Shown here: positions 45,777 to 55,268 of the stretch, piece after piece
Layout of the letters: every line of letters begins with the position of its first letter
How positions within the stretch are numbered: the first letter of the stretch is position 1
Assembly (NCBI GenBank): GCA_051884915.1
Contig: JBJEWF010000087.1
Coordinates: forward strand, 1-64,000
Direction of reading: 5' to 3'
Length of the DNA: 64,000 nucleotides
From: RUG572 sp051884915
Lineage (GTDB): Bacteria; Verrucomicrobiota; Kiritimatiellia; RFP12; UBA1067
Position numbers and translations under genes: made by a program
The notes under the pieces: model-generated
Told to the model about the DNA's origin: nothing
Seen by the model: only the letters and a program-made list of their open reading frames with translations
The model's database searches: none

Positions 45777-46472
45777 CTATCCCAGCGGCGCCGGCGGTTC
45801 CGTCAGGCGCCCGCGTTCCAGCGCCAGGATCCGATCGCATTTTGCCGCGGCCGCGCGCGAATGCGTGACCATGACACACGCAAGCGGCGACTCGTTCAGT
45901 TCAAACAGCAGCTTCAGGATTTCGGCGCCCGTCAGCGCGTCGAGATTGCCCGTCGGCTCGTCGGCGAACACGATTTCCGGACGGCAGATCAGCGCACGGG
46001 CCAGAGCCACGCGCTGCTGTTCGCCGCCCGACAGTTCCGTGGGGAGATGCGCCAGCCGGTCTCCGAGTCCGACCTTTTCGAGAAGTTCCCGCGCGCGCGT
46101 GCGCGCGGAAGGGACGCGGGCGTATCCCGTCATTGTCGGCAGCAGAACGTTCTCCACGACATCCAATTCCGGCATCAGATGGAAACTCTGGAAGACGAAT
46201 CCGATTTTCGTCGCCCGCAGGCGATTGCTCCGCCACGCGGCCCCGAAACCGCGGAACAGCGACGTGCCGTCAAGCCGGACGTCGCCCGCCGTCGGCCGGT
46301 CCAGGCCGCCGAGGATGTTCAGCAGCGTCGTCTTTCCCGCGCCGCTCCGTCCGACAACGGCCACATGCTCGCCCCGGTCGACCGCGAACGCCACCCCGTC
46401 GAGAACCCGAATCGGCTTCTGGCCGGGGAGCCGGTATTCCTTGACGACATCCTGGACGGTCAGCAAACTCAT
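45777..46472 (-). CDS. lolD: Lipoprotein-releasing ABC transporter ATPase LolD
   Basis: A 231-residue ABC ATPase of the LolD/MacB class: Walker A GRSGAGKTTLLN, Q-loop FVFQSFHLMPELDVVEN, signature LSGGEQQRVALARAL, Walker B VFADEPTGNLD and the H-loop in VMVTHSRAA. The stop of lolC/E overlaps its start by 4 nt, so the two are made together. Lol moves lipoproteins to the outer membrane, consistent with the many lipoproteins in this genome. Confidence 0.93.
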   Translation of the reverse strand: MSLLTVQDVVKEYRLPGQKPIRVLDGVAFAVDRGEHVAVVGRSGAGKTTLLNILGGLDRPTAGDVRLDGTSLFRGFGAAWRSNRLRATKIGFVFQSFHLMPELDVVENVLLPTMTGYARVPSARTRARELLEKVGLGDRLAHLPTELSGGEQQRVALARALICRPEIVFADEPTGNLDALTGAEILKLLFELNESPLACVMVTHSRAAAAKCDRILALERGRLTEPPAPLG

Positions 46473-47695
46473 TTGTTCAACGCCTCAACGGGATTCTTGG
46501 ACGCCGCGAGGAATGCCGGAACCAGCGCCGCCAGCAGACCAAACACGTAGACGACAACGACAACCCAGACGACGTCCGCCGTCACCAGGCGGTACGGAAG
46601 CGAATCCAGTCCATACACCGCCTTCGGGAACACCTCCACGCCGAAGCGCGCCAGCTGTTCAACCAGATTCTGCAGATTCTTCAGCACCGCAAACGCCGTC
46701 GCCAGCCCCAGCCCGGTTCCCGCCGTCACCTGGGCAAGGCCATGCACGACAAATGCCCCCATGATCTTCCGCTTCGGAAACCCCAGGGCCTTCATCAGCC
46801 CGATTTGCGGCGTCTTCTGGACCGTCAGCACGAGCAGCGTATTCATCACGCAGAAAAGCGCGACGACCGTAATCAGCATCAGCAGAAGCGCCGTCATGTT
46901 CTTCTCCACGGCCAGGGCGTTGAACAGCTCGCGGTCCGCCTGCCGCCACGTCACCTGCCGGCAGTCCGGCGCAATCTGCCCGATCTTCTCGCAGACCGCA
47001 TTGAACGCGGGCACATTCGACGGTTCGGCCGTCTTGAGATGAATGGCGAAGACGCCTTTCTCCATCCCCATCAGGTCGCGGACGTTCGCGAGCGACGCCA
47101 CCGCAAACCCGCTGTCGTAATCGCGCTGTCCGGAGGAGAAGACGCCCGTCACCTTCCATTTGACCGGCAGATAGATTTCATCCCGACCCACCAGGGTCTT
47201 CGGCGAATAGACGGTGACCACGTCCCCGATCCAGGCTCCCAGCTGCCGCGCCAGATCCACGCCGAGGACGATGGAGTCGCCTTCGAGGTCGTATTCGCCG
47301 GCACGCGGACGGCCGATGCTGTAGGCTTTGAGGAACCGGTCGGGATCGACGCCGAGAATCATCGGCGCGGAGATTCTGCCGCGGTGCTCCAGCATGACCC
47401 GGGCGTCGATCTCCGGCGTCACGGCCGTGACGCCGGGAATCGCCTCAAGCCGCCGGGTCAGTTCGTCTTCGCCGCGGATGACATGGACGCCGCCATACGG
47501 CGTCAGCGTGACGTGCGGCTTGAAATCGAGAATCTTCTTCTCCCACAGGTCGCCGAAACCCGTCATGACCGCGCGAACGATGATGACGGCGGCGACCCCC
47601 AGCAAGACGCCCAAAACCGAAACGCAGGTGATCACGCTGGTGACGCTGCGTTTCGGCTTCAGGTATTTCAGCGCTAGAAACAGACTGAACGGCAT
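46469..47695 (-). CDS. Lipoprotein-releasing permease LolC/LolE
   Basis: A 408-residue membrane protein with one N-terminal span (VITCVSVLGVLLGVAAVIIVRAVMTGF), a large periplasmic domain and three C-terminal spans, the LolC/E and FtsX layout. The start at 47695 gives MPFSLFLALKYLKPKRS, typical of the family; longer frames extend into the downstream gene. LolC and LolE cannot be told apart here, as only one permease gene is present, so a homodimer is likely. Confidence 0.9.
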   Translation of the reverse strand: MPFSLFLALKYLKPKRSVTSVITCVSVLGVLLGVAAVIIVRAVMTGFGDLWEKKILDFKPHVTLTPYGGVHVIRGEDELTRRLEAIPGVTAVTPEIDARVMLEHRGRISAPMILGVDPDRFLKAYSIGRPRAGEYDLEGDSIVLGVDLARQLGAWIGDVVTVYSPKTLVGRDEIYLPVKWKVTGVFSSGQRDYDSGFAVASLANVRDLMGMEKGVFAIHLKTAEPSNVPAFNAVCEKIGQIAPDCRQVTWRQADRELFNALAVEKNMTALLLMLITVVALFCVMNTLLVLTVQKTPQIGLMKALGFPKRKIMGAFVVHGLAQVTAGTGLGLATAFAVLKNLQNLVEQLARFGVEVFPKAVYGLDSLPYRLVTADVVWVVVVVYVFGLLAALVPAFLAASKNPVEALNK

Positions 47696-47696
47696 C

Positions 47697-49433
47697 TCAA
47701 ATATCGATGGAGACGCCGACCTCGCCGCCCTTGTCCTTCGACAGCGCCTCGACGTCGGCTTCAACTTCCGTGGCCTTCAGGGTGGAAGTCGGCAGATAGC
47801 GGTAGTACACCATCAGCTGCAATGCGGCAAGACAGGTGCCCATCACATCGTAGTTGTAATGGTCGCCGTTCACCCAGTGTCCCATCTGGCGCGGCTTCCC
47901 CGAAGCGTCCTCGATGGTCAGCGGCTCCTTGGTCTTCGCATCGACGCACGTGATGATCGACTTCGGATAGAGCGCCTTCATCTCGGTGTTCCACTTCTTC
48001 CAGAGCGTCTGGTTGGCCGGCGTGGCGTTCTTGCACATGCCGGCCTGGTATTTGCACTGGGCGGCGTAGTAGGAATAGTACTGCGAGTTCGGCCCGCCCG
48101 ACATGTGCTTCTTGTCGAACGTCGGCGACCAGCCCTTCATGACGTCCAGCGCGTTGACGACTTCAGGGTCCTTGGCGTAGCCGAGGAGCTGCATTGCAAG
48201 GCAGCCGACGCCGCCCAGACCGCCGCCGCTGCTTCCGGGACGGTAGACAAAGCCGGCCTTCTTGTTGTAGTTGCGCGTCTTGAGGCACTTGACGGCCTTC
48301 TTGATGCACTCCTCCTGCCCCGGCAGATGGATGCCCGCCATCTTGCCGGCCTTCAGCGCCTGCATGGCCCAGCCGCCGAACGAGATGTCGTCCGGCGCTT
48401 CCGTCGTCACGCGCTTCATGTTGTAGTTCCAGCCGCCGGTGGCCGTCTGGCCCGCGATGATGCGTCCCAGCGTCTTTTCGGCCGCCTCGCGCGCGTTCGG
48501 ATTCCTGGTCATGCCGAACGCCTCGCACAGCGCGTAGGTGCCGATCAGGAAGCCGTACTCGGTCCCCGAGGCGCCGCGCATCTTCACCGACGGCGTGTTG
48601 CCGTTGTTGTCCTTCTTCAGCGAGCCGTCCTTGTTCTTCTCGATGTAGACGCTCTTGACCAGATAGTCGAGGGCTTTCTGCACCGTCGGGCCGAATTCCT
48701 TCGAGCCGGGCGTTTCGCCGTGGGCGAGGAACGTCAGCACGGCGAAGCCGCAGCCCGCCGCCTTGTCCATGCCCTTCGTCAACCCGAACGCCGGCTTCGT
48801 GCCCCAGGAGCCGTCGGCATCCTGCGTGGCCTTCAACCAGCGCAGCGCCTTCATGACGGCGGCCTCCGTCAGCGCGTCGCCGTACTGGGCGCCGCCGCGC
48901 GTCTGCGTGCCGCGGACGCCCGCGCCGCGCTCCGTGCCCAGCACGGACTTGATCGTCACCGGGCTCTTGATGTTGAGCATCGCGTCGACGGACGCCACCT
49001 TCACCGACTGCGGTTCGGCCGTCGGCGCCGGCTGCTGCGCCACTTCCGTCGGATTCACCGTGGGCGTGTCCACGGCGATTTCAACGTCGATGTCCGGCGG
49101 CGGCTCCGTCTCCGGCGGCGGTTCGACCTCCTCAAGCTGCTCCTCCTGCTGGTCGGCCTGCACGATCTCGACCTTGATCTCCTGCCGGGTCCTGCTGCCC
49201 ACCGCCGTCACGACGAACAGCACGATGACGCCGATCAATGGAATGAGAATGGCCATCAGGGGCGCGATCTGGCGCTGCAGCTCGATGATGGCCTCCTTGT
49301 ATTCGCGCGAGGCGCGCGAACGGCCAAGGCCGGTGAACATCTTCAGAAGCCGCTTGAAATAGCCTTCCTCGTCGTATTTGGCCATTTCCTCCTCAAGGCG
49401 TTCCTTCATGACTTCTTCGTCAATCGTCTCCAT
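47697..49433 (-). CDS. TonB-like protein with a C-terminal alpha/alpha-toroid domain
   Basis: A 578-residue protein. The N-terminus is cytosolic and charged, followed by a single span (APLMAILIPLIGVIVLFVVTAV) and a proline-rich TonB-like linker (VEPPPETEPPPDID). Residues 200-560 show prenyltransferase/squalene-oxidase-type repeats (ALRWLKATQDADGSWGTKP, ALDYLVKSVY, TATGGWNYNM, AMQALKAGKMAG). This toroid fold here replaces the usual TonB C-terminal domain. It lies beside exbD, exbD and exbB and is probably moved by them. It ends 2 nt before the lolC/E start at 47695. Confidence 0.75.
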   Translation of the reverse strand: METIDEEVMKERLEEEMAKYDEEGYFKRLLKMFTGLGRSRASREYKEAIIELQRQIAPLMAILIPLIGVIVLFVVTAVGSRTRQEIKVEIVQADQQEEQLEEVEPPPETEPPPDIDVEIAVDTPTVNPTEVAQQPAPTAEPQSVKVASVDAMLNIKSPVTIKSVLGTERGAGVRGTQTRGGAQYGDALTEAAVMKALRWLKATQDADGSWGTKPAFGLTKGMDKAAGCGFAVLTFLAHGETPGSKEFGPTVQKALDYLVKSVYIEKNKDGSLKKDNNGNTPSVKMRGASGTEYGFLIGTYALCEAFGMTRNPNAREAAEKTLGRIIAGQTATGGWNYNMKRVTTEAPDDISFGGWAMQALKAGKMAGIHLPGQEECIKKAVKCLKTRNYNKKAGFVYRPGSSGGGLGGVGCLAMQLLGYAKDPEVVNALDVMKGWSPTFDKKHMSGGPNSQYYSYYAAQCKYQAGMCKNATPANQTLWKKWNTEMKALYPKSIITCVDAKTKEPLTIEDASGKPRQMGHWVNGDHYNYDVMGTCLAALQLMVYYRYLPTSTLKATEVEADVEALSKDKGGEVGVSIDI

Positions 49434-49454
49434 GTCGGACTCCTTCCCCCCTCG

Positions 49455-49853
49455 TTACATGCTGAAGATCGAGAGATTGTACATGCCGTACTTGTTGCAC
49501 GTGTCCAATGCGTCCACGAGGAACTTGTGCGGCGAATCCATCGTGCAGCGCACAAGGACCATGGACTTCTTCGACGTGGCCGACAGCTGCTTGATGTTGC
49601 GGTCGAGTTCCTTGAGGGAGACGCCACGGCCGTTGAACACCAGGCCGCCGGGACCGATGTCGATCTTGATCTGGGTGTCGTTTTCTTCCTGGTTCGCGCT
49701 CGGCGCCGAGTTCGGCGCCGGCCGGTTCGCGTTCAGCTTGGAGAAAATGTCCTCCTGCTTGATCGTGACCACGAAGAAGATCATCAGCTGGAACACGACG
49801 TCGATCATCGGCGTCATCTCCGCTTTGGGATTTTCCTGCGTCTTGCGTGCCAT
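49455..49853 (-). CDS. ExbD/TolR-like protein, second copy
   Basis: A 132-residue ExbD-like protein with an N-terminal span (PMIDVVFQLMIFFVVTI) that includes the conserved Asp for proton flow, and a small periplasmic domain. With ExbB it forms a proton-driven motor in the inner membrane. It is one of two adjacent, related ExbD proteins; the first is at 49875. The periplasmic parts differ, so the two are not recent duplicates. Confidence 0.9.
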   Translation of the reverse strand: MARKTQENPKAEMTPMIDVVFQLMIFFVVTIKQEDIFSKLNANRPAPNSAPSANQEENDTQIKIDIGPGGLVFNGRGVSLKELDRNIKQLSATSKKSMVLVRCTMDSPHKFLVDALDTCNKYGMYNLSIFSM

Positions 49854-49874
49854 GTCAATTCCTCCGGCGCCCCG

Positions 49875-50300
49875 TCAGCGCGCCTTGCGCTCCTGGATCG
49901 CCACGAACGAGAGCTTCCACACGCCGCAGGCGGCGCAGATGTTCATCACCCGCGCGACGTCCCGGTGCTTGGCCCGGTAGTCCGCGCGAATCATGCAGGG
50001 GAAGTCGGTGCCGTAACGCGCCTTGCGCTCCTTGATCTTCGAAGCCAGCATCGCGTCCGTCAACGTGATGTTGGACAGCGAGACGCGTCCGCTTCGCGCG
50101 ACGTCGATCGTCAGCTGGGACGGCGGCAGTTCGTCCTGCGTCAGCACGATGCCGTGCTTGCCGTCCTCCAGCTTGATCGTCGAATCCTTGTCGTCGCTCA
50201 TCTTCAGCGTGACGACGAAGAAGATGATCAGCTGGAACACGACGTCGATCATCGGCGTCATGTCCAGGGACGCGTCTTCATTTTTCGGTTTCTTGGCCAT
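49875..50300 (-). CDS. ExbD/TolR-like protein, first copy
   Basis: A 141-residue protein with the same N-terminal plan: LDMTPMIDVVFQLIIFFVVTLKM, with conserved Asp in the span. The C-terminal part is a compact strand-rich periplasmic domain. It lies between exbB and the second exbD, with gaps of about 20-25 nt. Two ExbD proteins with one ExbB is an arrangement also seen in other PVC-type bacteria. Confidence 0.9.
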   Translation of the reverse strand: MAKKPKNEDASLDMTPMIDVVFQLIIFFVVTLKMSDDKDSTIKLEDGKHGIVLTQDELPPSQLTIDVARSGRVSLSNITLTDAMLASKIKERKARYGTDFPCMIRADYRAKHRDVARVMNICAACGVWKLSFVAIQERKAR

Positions 50301-50325
50301 CGGGTCTACTCCCTTCGGAGTTCAA

Positions 50326-51144
50326 TCAGGCCTGGGCTTCCGATTCGACTTCGACGTTGCGGAGATCCTTGATGAGCTCCATCGTCAGCGCCGTCATGCG
50401 AAGGATGAGGCGGTTCGCGTTGTTGCGGATGGAGTAGAAGATCGTCAGCGCCGGGATCGAGACCACCAGACCGGCGGCCGTCGTCCACAGCGCCTGGGAG
50501 ATGTTGCCGGCCAGCGCGCCGATGTCCGGCACGCCCGAAGCGAGAGTGGCGAAGCACATGATCATGCCTTGCACCGTACCCAGCAGACCGAGCGAAGGCG
50601 CGAGGTTGGAGCACACCGAAATCCACGTCAGACGCTGCATGATGCGCTCCGTCTCAAGATCGGCCGCCGCGTTGACGGATTCCTGAATGACGTCGAAGCC
50701 CTCCTCCACGTGCTGGAACGCGGCCGCCAGGATGTTGGACATCGCGCTCGGCTCGCTCTCGCACGCCTTCAGCGCCTTCATCACGTCGCCCTCGGCCATC
50801 GCGCCCTGGACGCTGTTGATGAGGGACTGCGGCATCAGCTTCTGGGGCTTGATCAGCACCCAGCAGTCCACCGCGAAGTAGATCGCCGCGGCGCCGTCGG
50901 CGAAAAGGGCGAACCACAGGATCACGCCCAGCGCGCCCGAACCGAACACGATGTCGAGAAAGCCGTTGCCGCCGCCCCTCTTCTCGCCGGCGTCGACCGG
51001 TTTGCCGCTGGTCGTGTCGACGAGGTCGCTCGCGGGCGCAGAAGAATCCTGGGCCATCGCGACATTCGTCGCAACGGGGGCGACAACCAGGCCGAGCATC
51101 ATCAGGACGGCCATTACGGACTTCTGCGTTTTCTTCATGTTCAT
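50326..51144 (-). CDS. ExbB/MotA-TolQ-like proton channel
   Basis: A 272-residue protein with three spans. It starts at 51144 (MNMKKTQKSVM), because AAGGAAC lies at good spacing; longer frames add unrelated residues. The N-terminus has a signal-like segment (VMAVLMMLGLVVAPVATNVAMA) and then an Asp/Ser-rich loop, before the standard ExbB core (LGLLGTVQGMIMCFATLA, ALWTTAAGLVVSIPALTIFYSI). An extra exported N-terminus is common among ExbB proteins that work with TPR proteins. Confidence 0.9.
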   Translation of the reverse strand: MNMKKTQKSVMAVLMMLGLVVAPVATNVAMAQDSSAPASDLVDTTSGKPVDAGEKRGGGNGFLDIVFGSGALGVILWFALFADGAAAIYFAVDCWVLIKPQKLMPQSLINSVQGAMAEGDVMKALKACESEPSAMSNILAAAFQHVEEGFDVIQESVNAAADLETERIMQRLTWISVCSNLAPSLGLLGTVQGMIMCFATLASGVPDIGALAGNISQALWTTAAGLVVSIPALTIFYSIRNNANRLILRMTALTMELIKDLRNVEVESEAQA

Positions 51145-51205
51145 TTTCTTTTGTTCCTTGCTTAGACTGTATTGTCGGATACCTGATTCAAACTCGCGCA
51201 TCACC

Positions 51206-52000
51206 CTACCGGGCCGCCCACGGGCTGGACTTGTAGGTTCTCTTCAGCTCGCGGCGCATCGCATCGGCGCGGCCGCTCTGGCCCAGGTGCTCGAAGCACT
51301 TGGCGGCCTTGTAGAGCGCCTCCGGACGCAGCCGGTCGGCGATTTCCGGATCGCGGCAGCAGAGCACGACGCGCAGATAGCCGTCCGCCAGCGCCTTCTT
51401 CGCCGCGTCCGCGCTGTCGTTCCCCGCCTTCATGACGATGTCGCCACGCATGAGCAGCGCGGCGCCGGCGGAGAAACCGTCTCCGCTCTTGGCGGCCCGG
51501 TCAAGCAGCTTCTCAAGAGCCGGGACTCTGTCCAGCCCCAGCAGCGACGCCCAATAGGCCGGCGCCAGATCGCCCTTGTAGGCCGCCGCGGGTTCGCCGT
51601 CGATGATCGCCTTGCACGCCCGGTAGGCGTCGTTGGGCTTCGAGGCCGCAAGATAGGCTTCCGCCAGATACCGCCCCGCCACCTTGTCCCACTGCAGATG
51701 CTTGTATTCGGCCACGATCTTCTGCAGGGCGGGAATCGCCGCCGCGCCCTGTCCCTGCGCGACGCGGGCGATGGCATCGTCCAGCGCCGCGGGCTTCTCG
51801 ATGTCGACATTCTCGACTTCGGACTCCTTGAACTGGAGCTCCACGCCGCCCTTCGTCACCACATAGGCCTTGTCGCGCGAACTCCAGGCGATCATGCCCT
51901 TCTGCGTGTCGCCGTTCTCGGTCGTGATCGTGCCTTTCGCCGCGCCCCATGCCGATGCCGCCGCGCAGACCGCAAAAACCCAAACTACGCTCCTGTACAT
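51206..52000 (-). CDS. Secreted repeat protein of the TonB-like cluster
   Basis: A 264-residue protein with a signal peptide (MYRSVVWVFAVCAAASAWGA). After a strand-rich start (TITTENGDTQKGMIAWSSRD) it is helical with TPR-like helices (PALQKIVAEYKHLQWDKVAGRYLAEAYLAA; PEALYKAAKCFEHLGQSGRADAMRREL). It is probably periplasmic and helps assemble the motor. Function unknown; the cluster position links it to exbB. Confidence 0.6.
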   Translation of the reverse strand: MYRSVVWVFAVCAAASAWGAAKGTITTENGDTQKGMIAWSSRDKAYVVTKGGVELQFKESEVENVDIEKPAALDDAIARVAQGQGAAAIPALQKIVAEYKHLQWDKVAGRYLAEAYLAASKPNDAYRACKAIIDGEPAAAYKGDLAPAYWASLLGLDRVPALEKLLDRAAKSGDGFSAGAALLMRGDIVMKAGNDSADAAKKALADGYLRVVLCCRDPEIADRLRPEALYKAAKCFEHLGQSGRADAMRRELKRTYKSSPWAAR

Positions 52001-52012
52001 TGCCGCCTCCTT

Positions 52013-55000
52013 TTAATCCGCCTTGACCGAATTGAGCGCGTTCTGCACATCCGTCTTGCGCTTGCCGTCCGGAAAGAGCTCAAGATAGGTATTCGCGTAC
52101 CTGACGATCGTCTCGCGCTGCTCCGCCTTGGCCTCCTTCTCCTCTTTCGAGCCGTCCGCCATCTTCGGCAGAATCTTCGCCATCAGCGGCAGCGCCGCGG
52201 CGTAGCACCGTTCCAGATTGGCGAGTTCGGCCGGCGTCATGTCCTTCGCCGGGTGCGCCTCCGTCGGCTCGTGCGACATCAGGAAGGCCTGGAAGCCGGA
52301 CACCGCCAGGCGCGCGGTCTCCTCCGCCTTCGCCGCCAGGCCCATCGCCTCCTCGGCCTCCATCTTCCGCACCAGGATCTCCGCCGAGCGCAGTTCGAGA
52401 ATGTCCAGATCGGCTTTCGTCTTCTTGAAGGCGCGGACCTTCTTGAGCGCGCCCACGGCCGCGTTGAAATACTTGCGGCGCATGTCGTCGTCCTTCTCGC
52501 GGCGGCCTTCCTCGGCGGCGATTTCGACGATCATCTCGTAGGCGTCGACCACCAGGCGGCTCTTGCCGTATTTCTCCGTGAAATCGTCCAGCTTCTGGTG
52601 GGCTTCGCTCCAGGACTCCGCCCCCTTGAGCGCCTTGGCCTGGCCAACCAGCGCCATCTGGACGATGGCGGTCGCGTTCGACGCGCCCTTCGACAGGTCA
52701 ATGGCCTTCGCGTAGGCCTCCTGCGCGACGTCCCATCCCTTCGCGTCCAGCAGGGCGTTGCCCGCCATCAGGAACTGGCCGGCCGTGTACTTCCCGTCCG
52801 GCGTCGAGAGCATCTGCCGGTACTGCGCGACGCCTTCGGCGCGCAGCCCCATCTCGATGAGCGTCTTCGCCAGGCGCGGCACCGAGTTCTTGGCCTCGTC
52901 CGAATCGGGGAATTCCTTCTGCAGGCGGGCGAACGCCTCCTGCGACTTCTCCATGTTCTTCTCCGCCGTCCAGATCGTTCCGATCTTCACGAGAATCTGC
53001 GGCGCGTACCGGCCCTTCGGGTTGGTCGCGAGATAGTTCTCGTAGGCCTTGACGGCCATGCCGCGGAACGCCGGAATCTTGTCCGCCGGCCATTGCAGGC
53101 GCTGCCAGCTTTCACCTTCGAGATACTGGGCCTGTTCGCGCTGGAGGACGTACGTGTCCCGTTCGGCGGCCGGCAGGCCCTTGTCCTCCAGCGCCTTCCC
53201 GATCAGGGCCGTCGTCGCGCGGAAATCCTTGATCGCGCCCGCCACGCCGCCATAGCCCTGCTTGCGGAGGCTCTCCGCCGCCGCCACGTCATTCGTCCCG
53301 GCTGCCGCGTCGAACGACGCGAAGCCGCGCTTCTGCTCCATCAGCGCCAGACTCAGCTGCGAGGAGATCTTCTCGCTGGGCTTCTTCGCGACGTTCGCGA
53401 ACTTGCGCAGCCAGCTTTCCTGCTCGTGCGAATTGCCGAGTTTGCCATGGCAGGTCGAGAGGCATTGCAGCGAGCTCGCGTAGTACGGCGAGTTCGTGTA
53501 GGCGGTCGCCACCATTTCGTAGAAGTGGATCGCCTTCTCCCAGTCCTCGGCCTTCATCGCCTGCCCCGCCAGGGAGAGCGCCGTCTGCGACGCGTTGTAA
53601 TGGCTGCCGAAGTTCTTGAAATAGAGGTCGTAGACTTCCTGCGAACGCGCCAGCGCGCCCGTTTCGCGCTCCTTGATCGCCAGACGGAGCAGTTCGTCGC
53701 CGGCGGCGCGCTCCCGCGCGTCGCCCTTGCCGGCGAACTGCTTGACGAGCTCCTCTTCCGCCGCCGTCGCCGCCGCGCGGAACTCCTGCTTCTTCTTGGC
53801 GTCCCTTTCGTTCTGCCCCAGGGCCAGGTTGCAGTCCGCCAGGATGGCGATCGCCCCCGGCGCCTCCTCCGCGTCCGGGAACTGCTTCAGGAGCGCCGTG
53901 TAGGCCTTGAGCGCCCCCGCGAAGTCGCTGCCCTTGAATATCGAATAGGCGTTGTTGAACTGCGCCTGACGGACCTTCGCCATCTGGTCCGGCGAAATGT
54001 TCACGGCCTTCTTCAGGTCCTTTTTGTAGCGTTCCTGGACGAAAGCCGCAATCTCCTCGTAGATCTGCCCCGCATCCGCCGCGACCGACGATTCCGGGTA
54101 TTTCACGTAGACGTTGACGGCGTGGTTGAAGGCGCCCAGACCGTTGCGCTTGCCGTTCACCTTCGCCCCGAGGATGGCGGCGGTGATCTTCGCGTCGTCG
54201 GGCTTCGCCGCCTTCGCTTCGGCCTTGGCCACGTCCCACAGCATCTTCGCCAGCAGATAGCGGCACTCGGGCATCGGGCTCATGCGCACATAGCCCAGCT
54301 TGCCGTCGGGATCCTGCTCCAGCAGGCTGTTGTGGATCTCCGCCAGCTGCGGCATGTAGCCGTTCACCAGGCTCTGCGCCTTCTCGACGTTGCCGGTCAG
54401 CATCTCGATGTGCGCCTTCATCGCGATGGCCTTGCCGAACACGATGATGAGGTCGTTCTTCCACAACAGCTTGTCCACCAGCGCCGTCGCCTGGGCGAGG
54501 TAGCTCTTCCGCTTCTCCAGCAGGGCCTTGTCCTTGCCGCCCTCGACCTTGATGTCCTCGGCCAGATTGATGAACAGCCCCGCCGCCTCCATCGCCACCG
54601 CGCACCAGCGCTCTTCCGGCAGATTCTTGGACAGCAGCCCGCCGTACATCTTCACGGCCTCGTCGAAATTCCTCTCGGCCACGCAGATCTGCGCCCACGT
54701 GAAACCGGCCTGGACGTAGAAGTCGACCAGTTCCGGACCCGGCTTCTGGACTTTCGCGAAGAACTCCTGGTAGATCTTGCGGCACTCGGCCATCATCGAA
54801 CGCGCGTAGTAGGCGTCGGCCATGGACAATTTCAGCGCCCAGTACTCGCTGCCGTTCTTGTCCTGCATGCCGTCGATGACCTTCTGCACGTCCGCAAACT
54901 TGCCCAGCCGGAGATCGCCCTGGATTTCCAGGACTTTCAGCTTCGGCCCGAGCTGGGGCCACTTCTTCTTGGCCGCGGCGATCACGATTTCGGCGAAGTC

Positions 55001-55174
55001 GGGCATGTTCGCCTCGATCAGCGCCGCGATGTAGGCTTCCTCCTCCTTCATCGCCGCGGCGTCGGCGTCGGCCGGCTCGGCGTCGGCCGCGCGCGCGTGC
55101 GCGAACGGAACGAGGACACTCGCGGCCAGCGCCGCGAATGCGAGAGCACGACTATAGGTATGGCTAAATCTCAT
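52013..55174 (-). CDS. Large secreted TPR-rich protein of the TonB-like cluster
   Basis: A 1053-residue protein from the ATG at 55174 (signal peptide MRFSHTYSRALAFAALAASV...). Nearly the whole length is helical TPR-like repeats, e.g. LGKFADVQKVIDGMQ, ALKAYTALLKQFPDAEEAPG and ARLQKEFPDSDEAKNSVPRLAKTL. It is likely periplasmic. An extension to 55282 would add unrelated residues. Together with the neighbouring exbB/exbD/toroid genes it forms a cluster of unknown task. Confidence 0.75.
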   Translation of the reverse strand: MRFSHTYSRALAFAALAASVLVPFAHARAADAEPADADAAAMKEEEAYIAALIEANMPDFAEIVIAAAKKKWPQLGPKLKVLEIQGDLRLGKFADVQKVIDGMQDKNGSEYWALKLSMADAYYARSMMAECRKIYQEFFAKVQKPGPELVDFYVQAGFTWAQICVAERNFDEAVKMYGGLLSKNLPEERWCAVAMEAAGLFINLAEDIKVEGGKDKALLEKRKSYLAQATALVDKLLWKNDLIIVFGKAIAMKAHIEMLTGNVEKAQSLVNGYMPQLAEIHNSLLEQDPDGKLGYVRMSPMPECRYLLAKMLWDVAKAEAKAAKPDDAKITAAILGAKVNGKRNGLGAFNHAVNVYVKYPESSVAADAGQIYEEIAAFVQERYKKDLKKAVNISPDQMAKVRQAQFNNAYSIFKGSDFAGALKAYTALLKQFPDAEEAPGAIAILADCNLALGQNERDAKKKQEFRAAATAAEEELVKQFAGKGDARERAAGDELLRLAIKERETGALARSQEVYDLYFKNFGSHYNASQTALSLAGQAMKAEDWEKAIHFYEMVATAYTNSPYYASSLQCLSTCHGKLGNSHEQESWLRKFANVAKKPSEKISSQLSLALMEQKRGFASFDAAAGTNDVAAAESLRKQGYGGVAGAIKDFRATTALIGKALEDKGLPAAERDTYVLQREQAQYLEGESWQRLQWPADKIPAFRGMAVKAYENYLATNPKGRYAPQILVKIGTIWTAEKNMEKSQEAFARLQKEFPDSDEAKNSVPRLAKTLIEMGLRAEGVAQYRQMLSTPDGKYTAGQFLMAGNALLDAKGWDVAQEAYAKAIDLSKGASNATAIVQMALVGQAKALKGAESWSEAHQKLDDFTEKYGKSRLVVDAYEMIVEIAAEEGRREKDDDMRRKYFNAAVGALKKVRAFKKTKADLDILELRSAEILVRKMEAEEAMGLAAKAEETARLAVSGFQAFLMSHEPTEAHPAKDMTPAELANLERCYAAALPLMAKILPKMADGSKEEKEAKAEQRETIVRYANTYLELFPDGKRKTDVQNALNSVKAD

Positions 55175-55268
55175 GGCGGCAAGTATAATGGAAAAACCGG
55201 CATGCGTCAAGCACGCCGGTTTCGAAAAAGTTGCCTTTTCCAGGCGACTTCGCCATCTGTTCCCGCGG

